From positions 3,596,001-3,660,000 of the forward strand of contig CM034137.1 in assembly GCA_019914995.1 (NCBI GenBank): a stretch of 64,000 nucleotides of DNA. Reading direction: 5' to 3'. The notes beneath the pieces are model-generated. The model had not been told where the DNA came from. It worked only from the letters and a program-made list of their open reading frames with translations, and did not search any database. Below, piece after piece: positions 24,491 to 35,072 of this stretch. Source of the stretch: Acanthochlamys bracteata. Its lineage: Eukaryota; Streptophyta; Magnoliopsida; Pandanales; Velloziaceae. The stretch's first letter is position 1, and each line of letters starts with the position of its first letter. The position numbers and the translations under genes are program-made.

Positions 24491-27200
24491 TGCTATTTTA
24501 TTAAATAGTTGCTGAGTGTAATTTGAGAGTGAGAAGTAGCTAAATATTCATGAATAGAGTTCTGAATGAAATACAATAAATAACATCAATATATACGCAA
24601 TTATTTATAGTGCGATATATATTTATATATATATATATATAATAAAAAAATATAGTAATATTATTTCTAAAAAAAACTTAAAATTTTTGTTTTTAAGCAA
24701 TCCCAAATGGACTCCTAACTCACTTTGTACAAATCACGTTCGACTTTCTAAGGTCATGATGTTATTGCGTCTCTAAAACGTCCCTAAACTATAATTTTGA
24801 CACCGCATCACCTGCCGATCCACCCTCTCCGCACTCGCACCCAACCTTCTTGAGTGTTATGTATAAGCTTTTCTATGAAACTGAATAATATTTCCGACAT
24901 TCGTCTTTAAAATGTTAAAATATTTCTAAATTGCATTTTTCCCATTTACGTAGCTAATATTGAAATAGTTCATAACTTTTTAATTGTTATTGCTTCTTCC
25001 AAAAATTTATTTGTCAAATATATTTTATATTTTTTAGTAAATCTTTTACAATATTTAATAAAATTTATTTTAAAACTTAAAATATAGAAAATTCTATATC
25101 ATAATATTTTATTATTTTATTTTTTAAAATAAAAAGTAAAATTTATTTTTGACATAGAATCAAAATATTTTTATTTTAGAAAATGTTTTTCGAAAGCACT
25201 CCCAAATTTATATCAATGAAAATTGCTTCCAAAAAAATCACAATTGTCTTCCTAGAGTTGTGTTTAGCGGTCACATAGCCAAAATTTTCCTAAATTGCTT
25301 TAAATTGCTATGTGGTGATGTATATAAACTTCTTTATAAGATTAAAGAATTTTTTCAACCTTCTAACCCTTGTTCGTTTCGACGAATTTGTTTCCAGAAA
25401 GTTACATTTGTCTTTGTAAAGGTCCATGCAGTTATTGCATGTTAAAATATTTGTAATTGTATTTTACCTACCTACAGCTTATTTGGTATATTTAAGTTTC
25501 CTTAGAGGATAAGCAAAATACAACTCTCTATCCTTACTCTAATTCTCATGAAATTACCTTTTGTCCAATTCACATTCCACATTTACGAAACGTATGTGAC
25601 GGTTGTGTCTAATTCCTAAATTTGTATTTTGATCCTCATATTCCTGTGCATAACAGAATAGCTTCTTTATAAAATTGAATGAAAACAATTTATTAACTTT
25701 CTAATCCTTACTCCGTTCTCGATATAGTCAGACCCAACTCGAACATCGACTCGAAAAAACTATCGGGTCACTGATTTACACGACAGTGGTAGCTGAAGAG
25801 AACCCTAGATCTGGAGGCCAGCCAAATGAAACCTGCTAAACTACTGAGTCGCACTTAATCAACTACCGAACTACTCATATTTGTTTAATTTAGGTCTTGT
25901 TTTAAATAAACTGAACTCCACTTTCTCCCTCCAGATTTGGAATTTGGTCATTTTATTTATTTCAAATGTCACGCCAAATTCTCCTTCCATTGAACTCCAC
26001 TTCTCACAGAACTCTACTTTTTACGAAATTTAATTTTCTAAACAGATTCGTACATTTGAAACACATCCGTAATAATTAGACCGAATTGGCAGGTCGACCC
26101 GAAACTCGTTTGAGTTAATTTGGGTTGACTGTATGGGCGGTTTGTTTTCAAACTCGGCCTGAAATTCCGACCGGGTCTGACTTCATTAGAAGAAATTATT
26201 TTTTAAATGTTAGAATTGTCTTTTTGAAGTGCTTATGGTAGCTGATGTCTAAAATATCCTTGAATTTGTATTTTGACTCCTCATATTCCTATGTCCTATG
26301 CGTAAGCTTTTTTTATTAAAAAAAAATCATAAGTTTTGAAATGTTTTATATATGATAGAAAACAAAAAGTAAGTACTGAATGCAGCAATAACTATCTCAC
26401 TTGTAATGAAGATAGTAGTTTTATTACCATTTCAATTGACTAACTAGGCAAAAAAAATATATAAATTATAACAAGAATTAAAATTTGGAAGCCAATAAGT
26501 TAAAAAATTTATCACGACATATAAGGCGTATTTCAAATATTCAGAACTCCAATTTTATTTGTTCCGATAAAATTAAAATTTCGAACAATTCATATATTTT
26601 AAATATAAACTGAATTCAAAATTAGACTTCAAAATTACTATACTTTATTTTTAATTTAACTTTAAAAAATAAAAGTTAAACTTCACTTTTCATATATCTT
26701 AAAAATTAATTAAAAAAATTGAATTAAACTTCCAACTTATTTTTTAAAAAAATTCTATTTTTTATTTTTTATTTTTATGAAACTCACTTGTATAAATTTA
26801 AAACGGCCTAATTCAACAAATGTTGATCCGTATTCAAGAGTCAAGTTAGTATCTTCAAATATAATATTAATTAAGTTATACAATATAGCGATTCAGGCTT
26901 TCAAAAACATGCCGCCGCGTGAGCATGATACAAGTCAAATCCTTGGAACCCAAGGCATAACAAAGACAAACTAGATAACCAATATATTCGTCAAAACAAA
27001 ATTTAATGTGAAGTTTGAAAATATTTATAAAAAATAATATTTTGTAAAAGAAAATTTGTAGATATTTATTTTATAAATATTTTAAAATAAATTAATTGAA
27101 TATAATCTATAATTCATCTATATATGTCAAAAAATTTTAAATTTATACCTAATTATTTTAGAATTAAAAATGAAAATTTTGAAAGTGATAAAGTATTCCT
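24490..27200. other. AT-rich intergenic DNA with repeat fragments
   Basis: No gene is recognised. Fragments of the dispersed repeat family are visible at about 25730-25790 (GGGTCACTGATTTACACG) and 26075-26185 (GGCAGGTCGACCCGAAAC). Short AT microsatellites occur near 24615-24645. Open frames at 25260-25445 and 26777-26974 are short and show no domain. Confidence 0.4.
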
Positions 27201-27483
27201 AAACGCACACTAACAGATCGTTCTTGCAAAATTCGACTTCAGTTAAACATATACCGTCCATCACATCTGAATACGAATCTCCACGCTCTTTTCTTCCGGT
27301 CACCGACTCGAGAAATCCCCGCGAAATACTGTAATAAAAAATCTTTTAAAATAAAACCAATTGTTACGATTCGATTTTTCTTTGCATCTTCTAGACTTCT
27401 CCCAGCTATAAATTTCCCTTCCGAAAGCTTCCGGTTGCGATCTCGATCGCGATTACCAGAAGAAGAAAGAAGCTAGAAGGAAG
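27200..27483 (+). promoter_or_regulatory. Probable promoter and 5' UTR of the LRR gene
   Basis: The base composition changes sharply from AT-rich to mixed near 27220. The last 60 bases before the ATG are purine-rich (AGAAGAAGAAAG), typical of plant leaders. No precise TATA box or start point can be assigned. Confidence 0.35.
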
Positions 27484-30186
27484 ATGGAGAATGAGAAGGG
27501 AGAGATAGGTGGGCTGGTGAATTTGTGCATCGATGCAGCGGCAAACAGTAGAGAGAGTGTTGAGCGGTGGCGCCGGCAACGGAGGACGCTTGAACGCTTA
27601 CCTTCTCAGCTCGCCGACGAACTTCTACGTCGGCTTGTCCGCCGCCATCTTCTCTACCCTTCCCTTCTCGAGTGAGTAAACTTTATTATATCTGTCCGTC
27701 GTTAGAGAAGTTAGAAATTGAAATTTGTTGTGAATTTTCAAGCTGGATTGTTTTCGCAAGAACTGTTCTTTTTCGCTTCAAATTGTGGAATTTTGGGTTT
27801 TTGCTGATTGTCTAGCACTGTGGAATTGCTTAATTATAATTTGGAGATTGAACTGTGCAGAATTTTCCAGCATTGCGTTGAAGTTGTTGACCTGAAAGGT
27901 GAAAGCTTTGTGGATGTGGAGTGGATGGTTTACTTGGGTGGATTCCGGTTCCTTCGCAGCTTGAATGTTCAAGATTGCAAAAATGTCAACAGTTCTGCTC
28001 TGTGGCATTTGTCAGGTACTTGATGTAGTTGTTTTAAGTAACTACATCCAATGACCTCTATTAGGTGAATTCTTTCATGAAGTAGGAAAATGTCTACTGA
28101 GAAGTGTACAAGCAATGTATTGTGTGGTTGTTTTAAAAGGTAATTATTTCAATGTACATTTCCATTTGATAAAAGGAATATGTAAGTTAGCAAACATCGA
28201 CAGTGTTGATTCCATGGTTTTGACTACTTACATATTATTCTTGAATATATGGCTATAGGACTGAACACTCTGAAAGAGTTGAACCTCTCAAGATGCTCTA
28301 AAGTTACAGATGCTGGAGTTAAGCATTTGTTATCTCTTTCGAACTTGGAGAAGCTGCATCTTGCAGAAACAAAGCTGAGTGATGACAGTCTGATGCTTCT
28401 TGCTTCTCTTAGGCATTTGCACATGTTAGATATGGGAGGTCTACCAGTCACGGACAAAGCATTGTACTCATTAAAGGTAGATCCATTGATACAATAAACT
28501 CCAACTTGTATCTAGGGCATTTTTCTTGTGGAATTTTGCATAAGAAGAAAGTAGATTTCATTAAGCTTGCAAAAACCTTGTCGAGTGAATATTTGGTGTT
28601 ATTCATAGTAATCTTGGTAACTTAAACATTGAGATCTGTATCTTGACTTAATTTACCATCTAGTGATGCTAATATGTTAATTTATCTCTTAAAAAATTTG
28701 ATGGCGTTACTCATTACAAGTTTTCTTCTAGGTATTGACTCAACTTGAGCATTTGGATTTGTGGGGAAGCGAGATTTCAAATGAAGGTGCAGATATGCTA
28801 CAATCATTCCCGAAATTGACCTTCCTTAATCTTGCATGGACCAGGGTCACCAAGTTGCCAACTCTTCCTGCGTTGGCATCCTTGAACATGAGCAGTTGTA
28901 CCATTGACTCAATATTTAAAGAAGATGCCATCGTCAAAGCTCCTTTGTCAAAACTTGTCGCTCTTGGAGCTAGTTTTGTCGATGTTGATGAAGCTTTATC
29001 TAATGTGGAATCCAGCTATCTTACTTATTTAGACCTATCTGGTTCCGGTATATCAAATTTCAAAACGTTGTCCCATATGAAAGGACTGCAACATCTAAAT
29101 CTTAGTTTGTGCGGTATTCGTGATCCTTTGGTCAAATCTATTGCAAGTGTAGGAGCTAATCTGCAAGAATTAATTCTCAGTCACACAGGATTCACATCTG
29201 CAGGAATTTGCAGTTTAGTTGGAAAGGTTGGTAATCTCAGATGCCTAGTATTATCACATACGCCAATTGATGATGCTTCTCTCTCCTATATAGCTCTGAT
29301 CCCGTTATTGAAGATGATTGACCTTAGCTATACAAGCATCAAAGGTAGCATTCGAGAAGTTTTCTTTTCTTCTTCTTCTTCTTCTTCTTTTTCTTCTTCT
29401 TCTTCTTCTGCTTCTTCTTCTCTTGTAAGATGTCTCTTGCTTTGTGTGCTTATTGTACCTTTTGTGGAACTCCAGGTGTAGCTTTTGAAGGAGAAGATGA
29501 AAACGTAGTGCTGACTCTCACTGAACTTCACAATCTTAGATATTTGGAAACTATAAATTTGGAGGGGACTGATGTGAGAGATTATGCTTTGGAACCCCTC
29601 TCTCAATTGAAAATTTTGTTGTGCTTGTATCTGAAGAGTGATTTTCTTTCTGATACATCATTGCATGCTTTATCGTCCCTCCAAAGCCTGAACCTTCTTA
29701 GTTTCCAAGGAGCTGTTCTGACAAACTCAGGTCTCGCACTGTACAGGCCGCCACCATCACTTAATGTATTAGATCTGAGGGGGTGTTGGCTATTGACGGA
29801 GGACTTCCTTTTATCATTTTGCAAGAGCTATCCTCAGATCAATGTGTGGCATGAGAAGTTAACTATGCTTGGTACTGACTTAACTACATCATTTAGCTCA
29901 GCTTCATTTCGTGAAGTTAACCATGTACCAACGACCAGACAAAAGGTGGCAAAACAAATATTAGCCCCAAATAGGCACCTGGGGAACTCTTTTGCAGGTA
30001 ACTTTCTCTTCTGCAGACTCACTATTGCCGTTCTAATGGGTATTTAGCAATTCTTCTTATTTATTGTTCTTCTGGACAGATGAAAGAATAAAGTATACTA
30101 AGGAGGAGTTAATGGAGTTGCAGTTTTCTCCATTGTCAGATCTCACATTGAACAATCTCGATATGCTACCCATAACTGAGAATTGA
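27484..30186 (+). CDS. RNI-like leucine-rich repeat protein
   Basis: Six exons: 27484-27671, 27861-28015, 28259-28476, 28732-29344, 29476-29997 and 30080-30186. They join in frame with GT-AG sites to give 600 aa ending in PITEN. After a short charged N-terminus (RWRRQRRTLERLP), the protein is a run of about 24-residue repeats of the RNI/cysteine-containing LRR kind, such as LKELNLSRCSKVTDAG, LEKLHLAETKLSDDS and LEHLDLWGSEISNEG. The C-terminal 70 residues lack repeats. There is no signal peptide, membrane segment, kinase or clear F-box, so it is probably an intracellular protein-interaction scaffold. Similar LRR proteins of unknown role occur in other plants. No damage is seen. Confidence 0.9.
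29361..29423 (+). repeat. (TCT)n microsatellite inside an LRR-gene intron
   Basis: An almost pure TTC/TCT run fills the middle of the 131-bp fourth intron (29345-29475) and doubles as its polypyrimidine tract. If the intron is kept, the frame stays open for about 45 codons and gives a serine-rich tail. Confidence 0.9.
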
Positions 30187-31637
30187 GAAATGAGTGAGGT
30201 ACTTCACAACTGTGGGGCAAGGACCTTTGCAGATTTTTGGAGATCCAAACAGGCAGCTTCTCAACATCTACGAATCTTCTCTTCAGCTTCTGATATTTGA
30301 TAATGGTTCTTCAGTTTCCATATGAAAAGTGTGGATTTTCATGTTATCTCAGCTTAATTGGCTGCTCCATATGAAACTGCTAGGGACTTCAAGGGTGGCC
30401 AGAATATATAAACTACAAGGACCTCTACGAGCATGGACAAGTTTGTGGATATTTACGTTTAACTACTTTTGGTATGTACCGAATTTTGCGGCTCTATCTG
30501 AAACTGCAAGAGAGTTTAAGAGCATGGGAAAAAATCTGTCTGAAACTGCAAGTGTCTCTAATAGCACGGACAAAATCTGTGGATGTATCTAAAACAATTT
30601 TCCATACGAATTATGGTTATCCGCAGACTAAAGTCCAAGGATCACTCACGCAATAAATGCTAGTTTAGCTGAGATTGTCCAGTGTCTAACAAGAGCATGG
30701 GGCCAGAAAGCTGAAACAACGTGCTTGTCGATTCTAAAAAGAGTGCAGGGAGGAAATTTTCAGGCTAACATGAAAAGAGCTGCAACGGTTGTATTCATTC
30801 TCAGCCAACCTGACTGGTGTTTGGATGCATTCTCTACCACCTTAAGTTGTCCTGGTATGTTAGAGTTTCTTGTGAAGTTCCCAGGGAAGTTTCTTGGGAG
30901 TTTGTTAGCTTTTCTGTTCGTGGCTAAGTGTCTTCATAGGGAAGCCCTCCGGTGCACACAAATGATAGATATAGAAGGAGTCCTTACCCCTCTTCAGTTG
31001 CATTTCTTGGCGTCCTCTTTGTTCTGTCCAGAACTCATATGAGATGGTTGTTTTTTCTATTCTCTTTTAAGCTTAAGAACAAGTCGTATACAACTTATGC
31101 ACAAATAATATGTTGGTGTTACAAAGGCTTGAGGAGACATGCCTGCATTGAGCTGATTGTCCAATTAGAGCAGCACTGAGCAGATTGATTACTCTCTCAC
31201 ACTGGAGCTTTAAGGTCATCACCCTGAACCACCTAACTACTGATTAGCAGTAGTCTGTCTGGAATTCTTCTAGCCTTCTACCTGAAGAACTTCGCTATAA
31301 ATGATTCTACGCGTGCGGTGACCATCCATTCTGTTTCCTATTGAAGTTATTTTATATTCATCCTGTCAAAACTTTATTTAGATCGTAGCCTAACTGTCGC
31401 ATTGGACATTCAAACCATGAAGTATTGAGTTGTAGTGCATTACTTTCCATCATTGGGCTCTAGGATAATGCTACAAATACACGTATCCGAGCAGCATACA
31501 ACAGGTGGAGGGTCAAGTGTATAGGAAAATGAATACAAAAGAACATTAATTTGTGACGTGGATCTCCGAGTAGCATAGCACAAAAGGTGCAGCTATCATA
31601 TTTACAGTCAAAGTTTTTTTAGTCTTTACTATCAATT
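30187..31637 (+). other. 3' flank of the LRR gene with a short internal repeat
   Basis: Probable 3' UTR followed by intergenic DNA. Near 30500 and 30542 the words GAAACTGCAAG, then TCT/TTAA, then AGCA(T/C)GG, then AAAATCTGT occur twice with a 42-bp period; weaker copies start near 30372. An open frame of 105 codons at 30725-31042 has no recognisable domain. Confidence 0.4.
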
Positions 31638-33656
31638 TCACCAATAATCGGCACAAGAGCAATCACCATTTGCTATTCTATGAAACCTATTTGAATCTGT
31701 TCAGATGATTTGTGGACCCGTGGCCTTTGAAACGAATGTCATGGCGTTGTGCCAATCACCACAGATATGGAGATTCTCAAATATCCTTACAGGTTTTGGC
31801 GGATGTAGATATAAACCCAAAACCCATTGTGATCGTTTCACTGCGTTGGAAAAAAGTACTGCTCTTTTTATCATCTTCCACATCATGAATGTAACTTAGC
31901 ATTTCTCTTGGGCAAGAGGGTGGCCGGTGTCTCCTTCATGAAAATTTTGGGTACTATTCTGTAGCTCTATCCAACTCAAACCAGCCTCTTTATCTAGTTT
32001 CCCTTCTTTCATGGCACTCATGTTTGCTACTTCATTCCATTGCGCTGCCATGACAGGCATATTTAAAGCAGCACGTATGCTACGGGTCATTGTGTTCAGT
32101 TTTAAGATATTTTTTAGCAGCCTCTTCCCCTGTTATGATATTTCCTTGAATTCTGCAACCTGCAAAAGTGCTCCGTTCCCAAGGCATCGTCATAATGGAT
32201 TCCAAAGCTTTTTTCTAGAGGTCCTGATCGTGCTAGCGAATCATATATGTATAGTGTTCCATTCTTGCAACATTACTGCAATCTGTCTGCATGGACCTGA
32301 AGTGTTCACAAGCTTCTCTTAATAGACCTGCATGGCTGCAAGCAGATAAAACAGCAATAAAAGTGACCTCGTTTGGCTTGGCATCTGAAGAAATCATTTC
32401 ATCGGACAACTTGATAGGACGATCTCCACACCCATGTTTAGCACGGCTTCTATCATGGGAGTCCAAGATGTGACATTGCTGTTATCCATATCTGAAAACA
32501 TGCCAAGCATCTTCAATATCTCCACACCTAAAGTACATGGAAACAAGGGCATTCCCTATGCCTTATACCAGATTGAAACCCTGCCTTCGCCAACTGGGCA
32601 TGCAATTGCTGGCCCCTCCCTTTCATACCATGGCACTCAGCAAGCTAACAAATTTGGAAGTGCTGACCCCAATATCAATGATATCCATCTGATCGAGCAG
32701 TTCTAAAACTTTCCCAGATTCTGAACTCTTGAGATAACCATCAACTAACTTTAAGGCACTTAATGAGACCCTATTCTTTTTATAAAGCACTTCGAAAGCT
32801 ACACATGCTTCCTCCATTCAGCCTGACGTTGAGTACATGCCAACAAGTTCCCACCACATGAGCATAGACCTGTTACCCAATGAAATGGAAAGATTGGCAC
32901 ACACCTTGAGAATGCTTAAGTGAAATGGTTTGGTTTAGTCATACTATGCAGCATCTCACAAAATAGTCCAATTGCTTCATCATCATGTCCTCCACCCTGC
33001 ACATAATCTGTTATGACTGCCGTCCAGGACGTGACATTGTGCTCCGCTATTCTATTAAAAACTTTCCCTAAATTAACAACCGAGCGTCCCTGCATTTTGC
33101 ATGCATGTCCACCAGGCTGCAGCCTGTACAGACATGTGATTCCATTCCACTTCTGATGGTAAGAGAGTGCAACTGCTTGCCCATGGAAGAGAACCAATCT
33201 CAGTGTTATACCAGTCAGGTACGAAATCATCATATTAAGAAACAACTCAATTGCTTCCCCCTCAAAACCATTCTGGGCATTCCTTGTTATCATCAAGGTC
33301 CAAATAACCAAATATCTCTCAACATCCCATCAAATACTCTCCGACAAGAAACCAAGTCAAGGGTCTTGACAAACATGTCAATCAGCGAACACTCAACTGA
33401 GAAATCATACCCAAGAAATCCCATCTTTATCACAAACCACAAAATCACATTACCAACCCAAGCAAACTTGATTTGGAACAAGTTTGAATCACACTAGAGA
33501 ACGTTAACTCATTGAGGCAGAGTTCAGTTCCAATCATCTCATAGAACAAATAATAAATTGCTTTGCTCTCCATCTTACTCCGCGCTGCTAGCCATTCTTT
33601 CAAACAACTTATAGACAAATTCCTGCTCACCACATTCGGGGTAGAAAATGATAAAT
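31638..33656 (-). pseudogene. Decayed DYW-class pentatricopeptide repeat gene
   Basis: PPR-DYW proteins bind organelle RNA and many direct C-to-U editing. On the - strand the order is complete from repeats to C-terminus. Near 33445-33600 there is MESKAIYYLFYEM and NELTFSSVIQTCS; near 33300-33460 ECSLIDMFVKTLDLVSCRRVF; then VTSWTAVITDYVQGGG near 33000-33040. PNEVTFIAVLSACSHAGL and MEHYTYMI lie at 32240-32390, AGLSWIEL and CGDWHNAM downstream, and NGDCSCADYW with a stop at 31638-31640. The pieces lie in different frames with several stops, for example TGA at 31701-31703 just before the terminal motif. One zinc-ligand cysteine of CGDCHNA is replaced by W. It resembles the Arabidopsis EMB2261 type. 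Intronless layout fits the family, and I judge it inactive. Confidence 0.8.
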
Positions 33657-33696
33657 CCAACTTTGAGTGCTAGATTCAAGTAGGTAACTGATACAG

Positions 33697-34213
33697 GAGG
33701 ACAGCAAGCACAAGAAACAGGAGTGTCAGAGGTTGTAGAGCACCCGGGATTGGATAATGAAGCGGCCGGACGACCTCGTCGGAGCAGGACGCCGGCGATG
33801 AGGTGCAGTGCGTGTCCAGGATATCAAGATAAAATTTAGAGGAAGAGGTGACCCTGGACTGCACTCGGTCCAAGGCTGAGACAGAATGCAGTCCTGGTGC
33901 CATTTACACCCGGGTGCATTAGAGTGCACCCGGGCATCTTTAGAGGGCATATCCAGACGTGGTTTCTGGATATCCCATTTAGGTGTTTCTGTTAAATAAG
34001 GATTATTAAATGAGTTTAGTTGAATCCAGTAGGAACTCTTAGAGTTTGTTTTTTATTTGAAAAGGAGTCTTTAAGTTGTTTGTAACTACCTTTTTTATAA
34101 ATAAAGGGGAGCAAAGCCCTGTCAAGGCATGCAAGTTGAATCAATCAAATTTAGTTTATCAGTTAGTGTTAACATAGCTTAATTACATATTAGAGTGTAT
34201 CTGTAACTGTGGA
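33697..34213. mobile_element. About 520-bp insert between TGATACAG repeats, possibly a solo LTR
   Basis: The insert interrupts the left copy of the duplication and is bounded by the 8-bp word TGATACAG at 33689-33696 and 34214-34221. Its right half has TATAAATAAAGGGGAG followed by AAGCCCTGTCAAGG, like a promoter and transcript start in a plant LTR. A sub-block from TGTTAA (near 33990) to TTAACA (near 34175) has inverted ends. The left half is unusually GC-rich and carries two hairpins. It could be a solo LTR or a different non-autonomous element. It codes for nothing. Confidence 0.45.
33909..33973. repeat. Two adjacent perfect hairpins
   Basis: The first hairpin (33909-33934) has arms CCCGGGTGCA and TGCACCCGGG around a 6-base loop. 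The second (33949-33973) has arms ATATCCAG and CTGGATAT around a 9-base loop. Both lie inside the 520-bp insert, 15 bp apart. Confidence 0.85.
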
Positions 34214-34693
34214 TGATACAGCCACGAGGAAGGTCGCGAGAGCAGACCAGGAACGGAGAAGGACAGAGCAAGCAATGGGATCGATGGGGATGCCTAAATG
34301 AGCGATGCATTCCAAGTTGAAGATGACATCATTAGTGCATTTCCTAGCATCTCAGAGAATAAATAGATTGGTTTGGTTTCCATTTAACCTTGCAGCGCTC
34401 GTTATGGTCCATGTAACAAGTTTCTTCTGCTACCCATTTTCTCTAAGAAGTTATAGGCAATATCCCACTCACCACATGTGAGAGTAGAGAGTGATAAATC
34501 CAACTAAGTGCCAGATTCAAGTTGGTAACTGTGATGAAATGGCCACGAGCAAGGTTGTGGGAGCGGATGCAGGAACGAAGAAGGACATAGCAAGCAATGA
34601 GATCAACAGGGATGCCTCAACATGCTGCGCATTCCAAGTTGGAGATGGCATCATCGGAACTGCAGAGGTTTTGTTTGTCGTTGAGAGAACTTA

Positions 34694-35072
34694 TTGATAG
34701 TTAAATTTTGTAACTCTATATGATTTCATAATTCACATATAATATAATATGAAGATCTAGAAACTCAATGATTTTTACATGACTTAAATAAGAGAAATAT
34801 ACCTTGATGCATAAAGCTTATCTTCAATCAATTATTTGCCTTTTGCAATACTTGATTTCTTCCGCTTGGGCTTTACTTGATTTTAAAGCAATACTTAAGT
34901 GATGAAATAGACAACAAAGCTTTAGATGTAAATTGAGATAGAGAGAGAACCAAGCATTCATTTAGGAATGTATTTATAACCCACAACCATCATAATGGAT
35001 AGTTTTAATAACTCCTTAATCAATAGGATATTACCATTATACATTAAACCAAATATTATACATGAGCCACAT
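34694..35072 (-). repeat. Probable 3' LTR of the truncated copia element
   Basis: It lies directly downstream, in element sense, of the polypurine tract CCAAGTGGGAGAA (reading on the - strand). It has a TATAAATACATT promoter-like word and ends ..AACTATCA. The outer boundary is approximate because the partner LTR is missing. Confidence 0.5.

Larger units (their letters stand above)
33511..34665 (-). repeat. Tandem duplication of the PPR gene's upstream end
   Basis: The stretch 33511-33690 plus 34214-34325 is copied at about 34330-34665. Shared landmarks are CTCACCACAT, GATAAATCCAACT, TCAAG(T)TAGGTAACTG/GTTGGTAACTG, CCACGAG, AGCAAGCAATG and GCATTCCAAGTTG. The first copy is split by an insert of about 520 bp. 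Some of these bases correspond to the N-terminal PPR region, so part of that gene was doubled before or during its decay. Confidence 0.65.

Noticed and set aside
30725-31042. 105-codon open frame downstream of the LRR gene
   Set aside because: No recognisable family and no splice or leader context; it probably lies in 3' flanking DNA.
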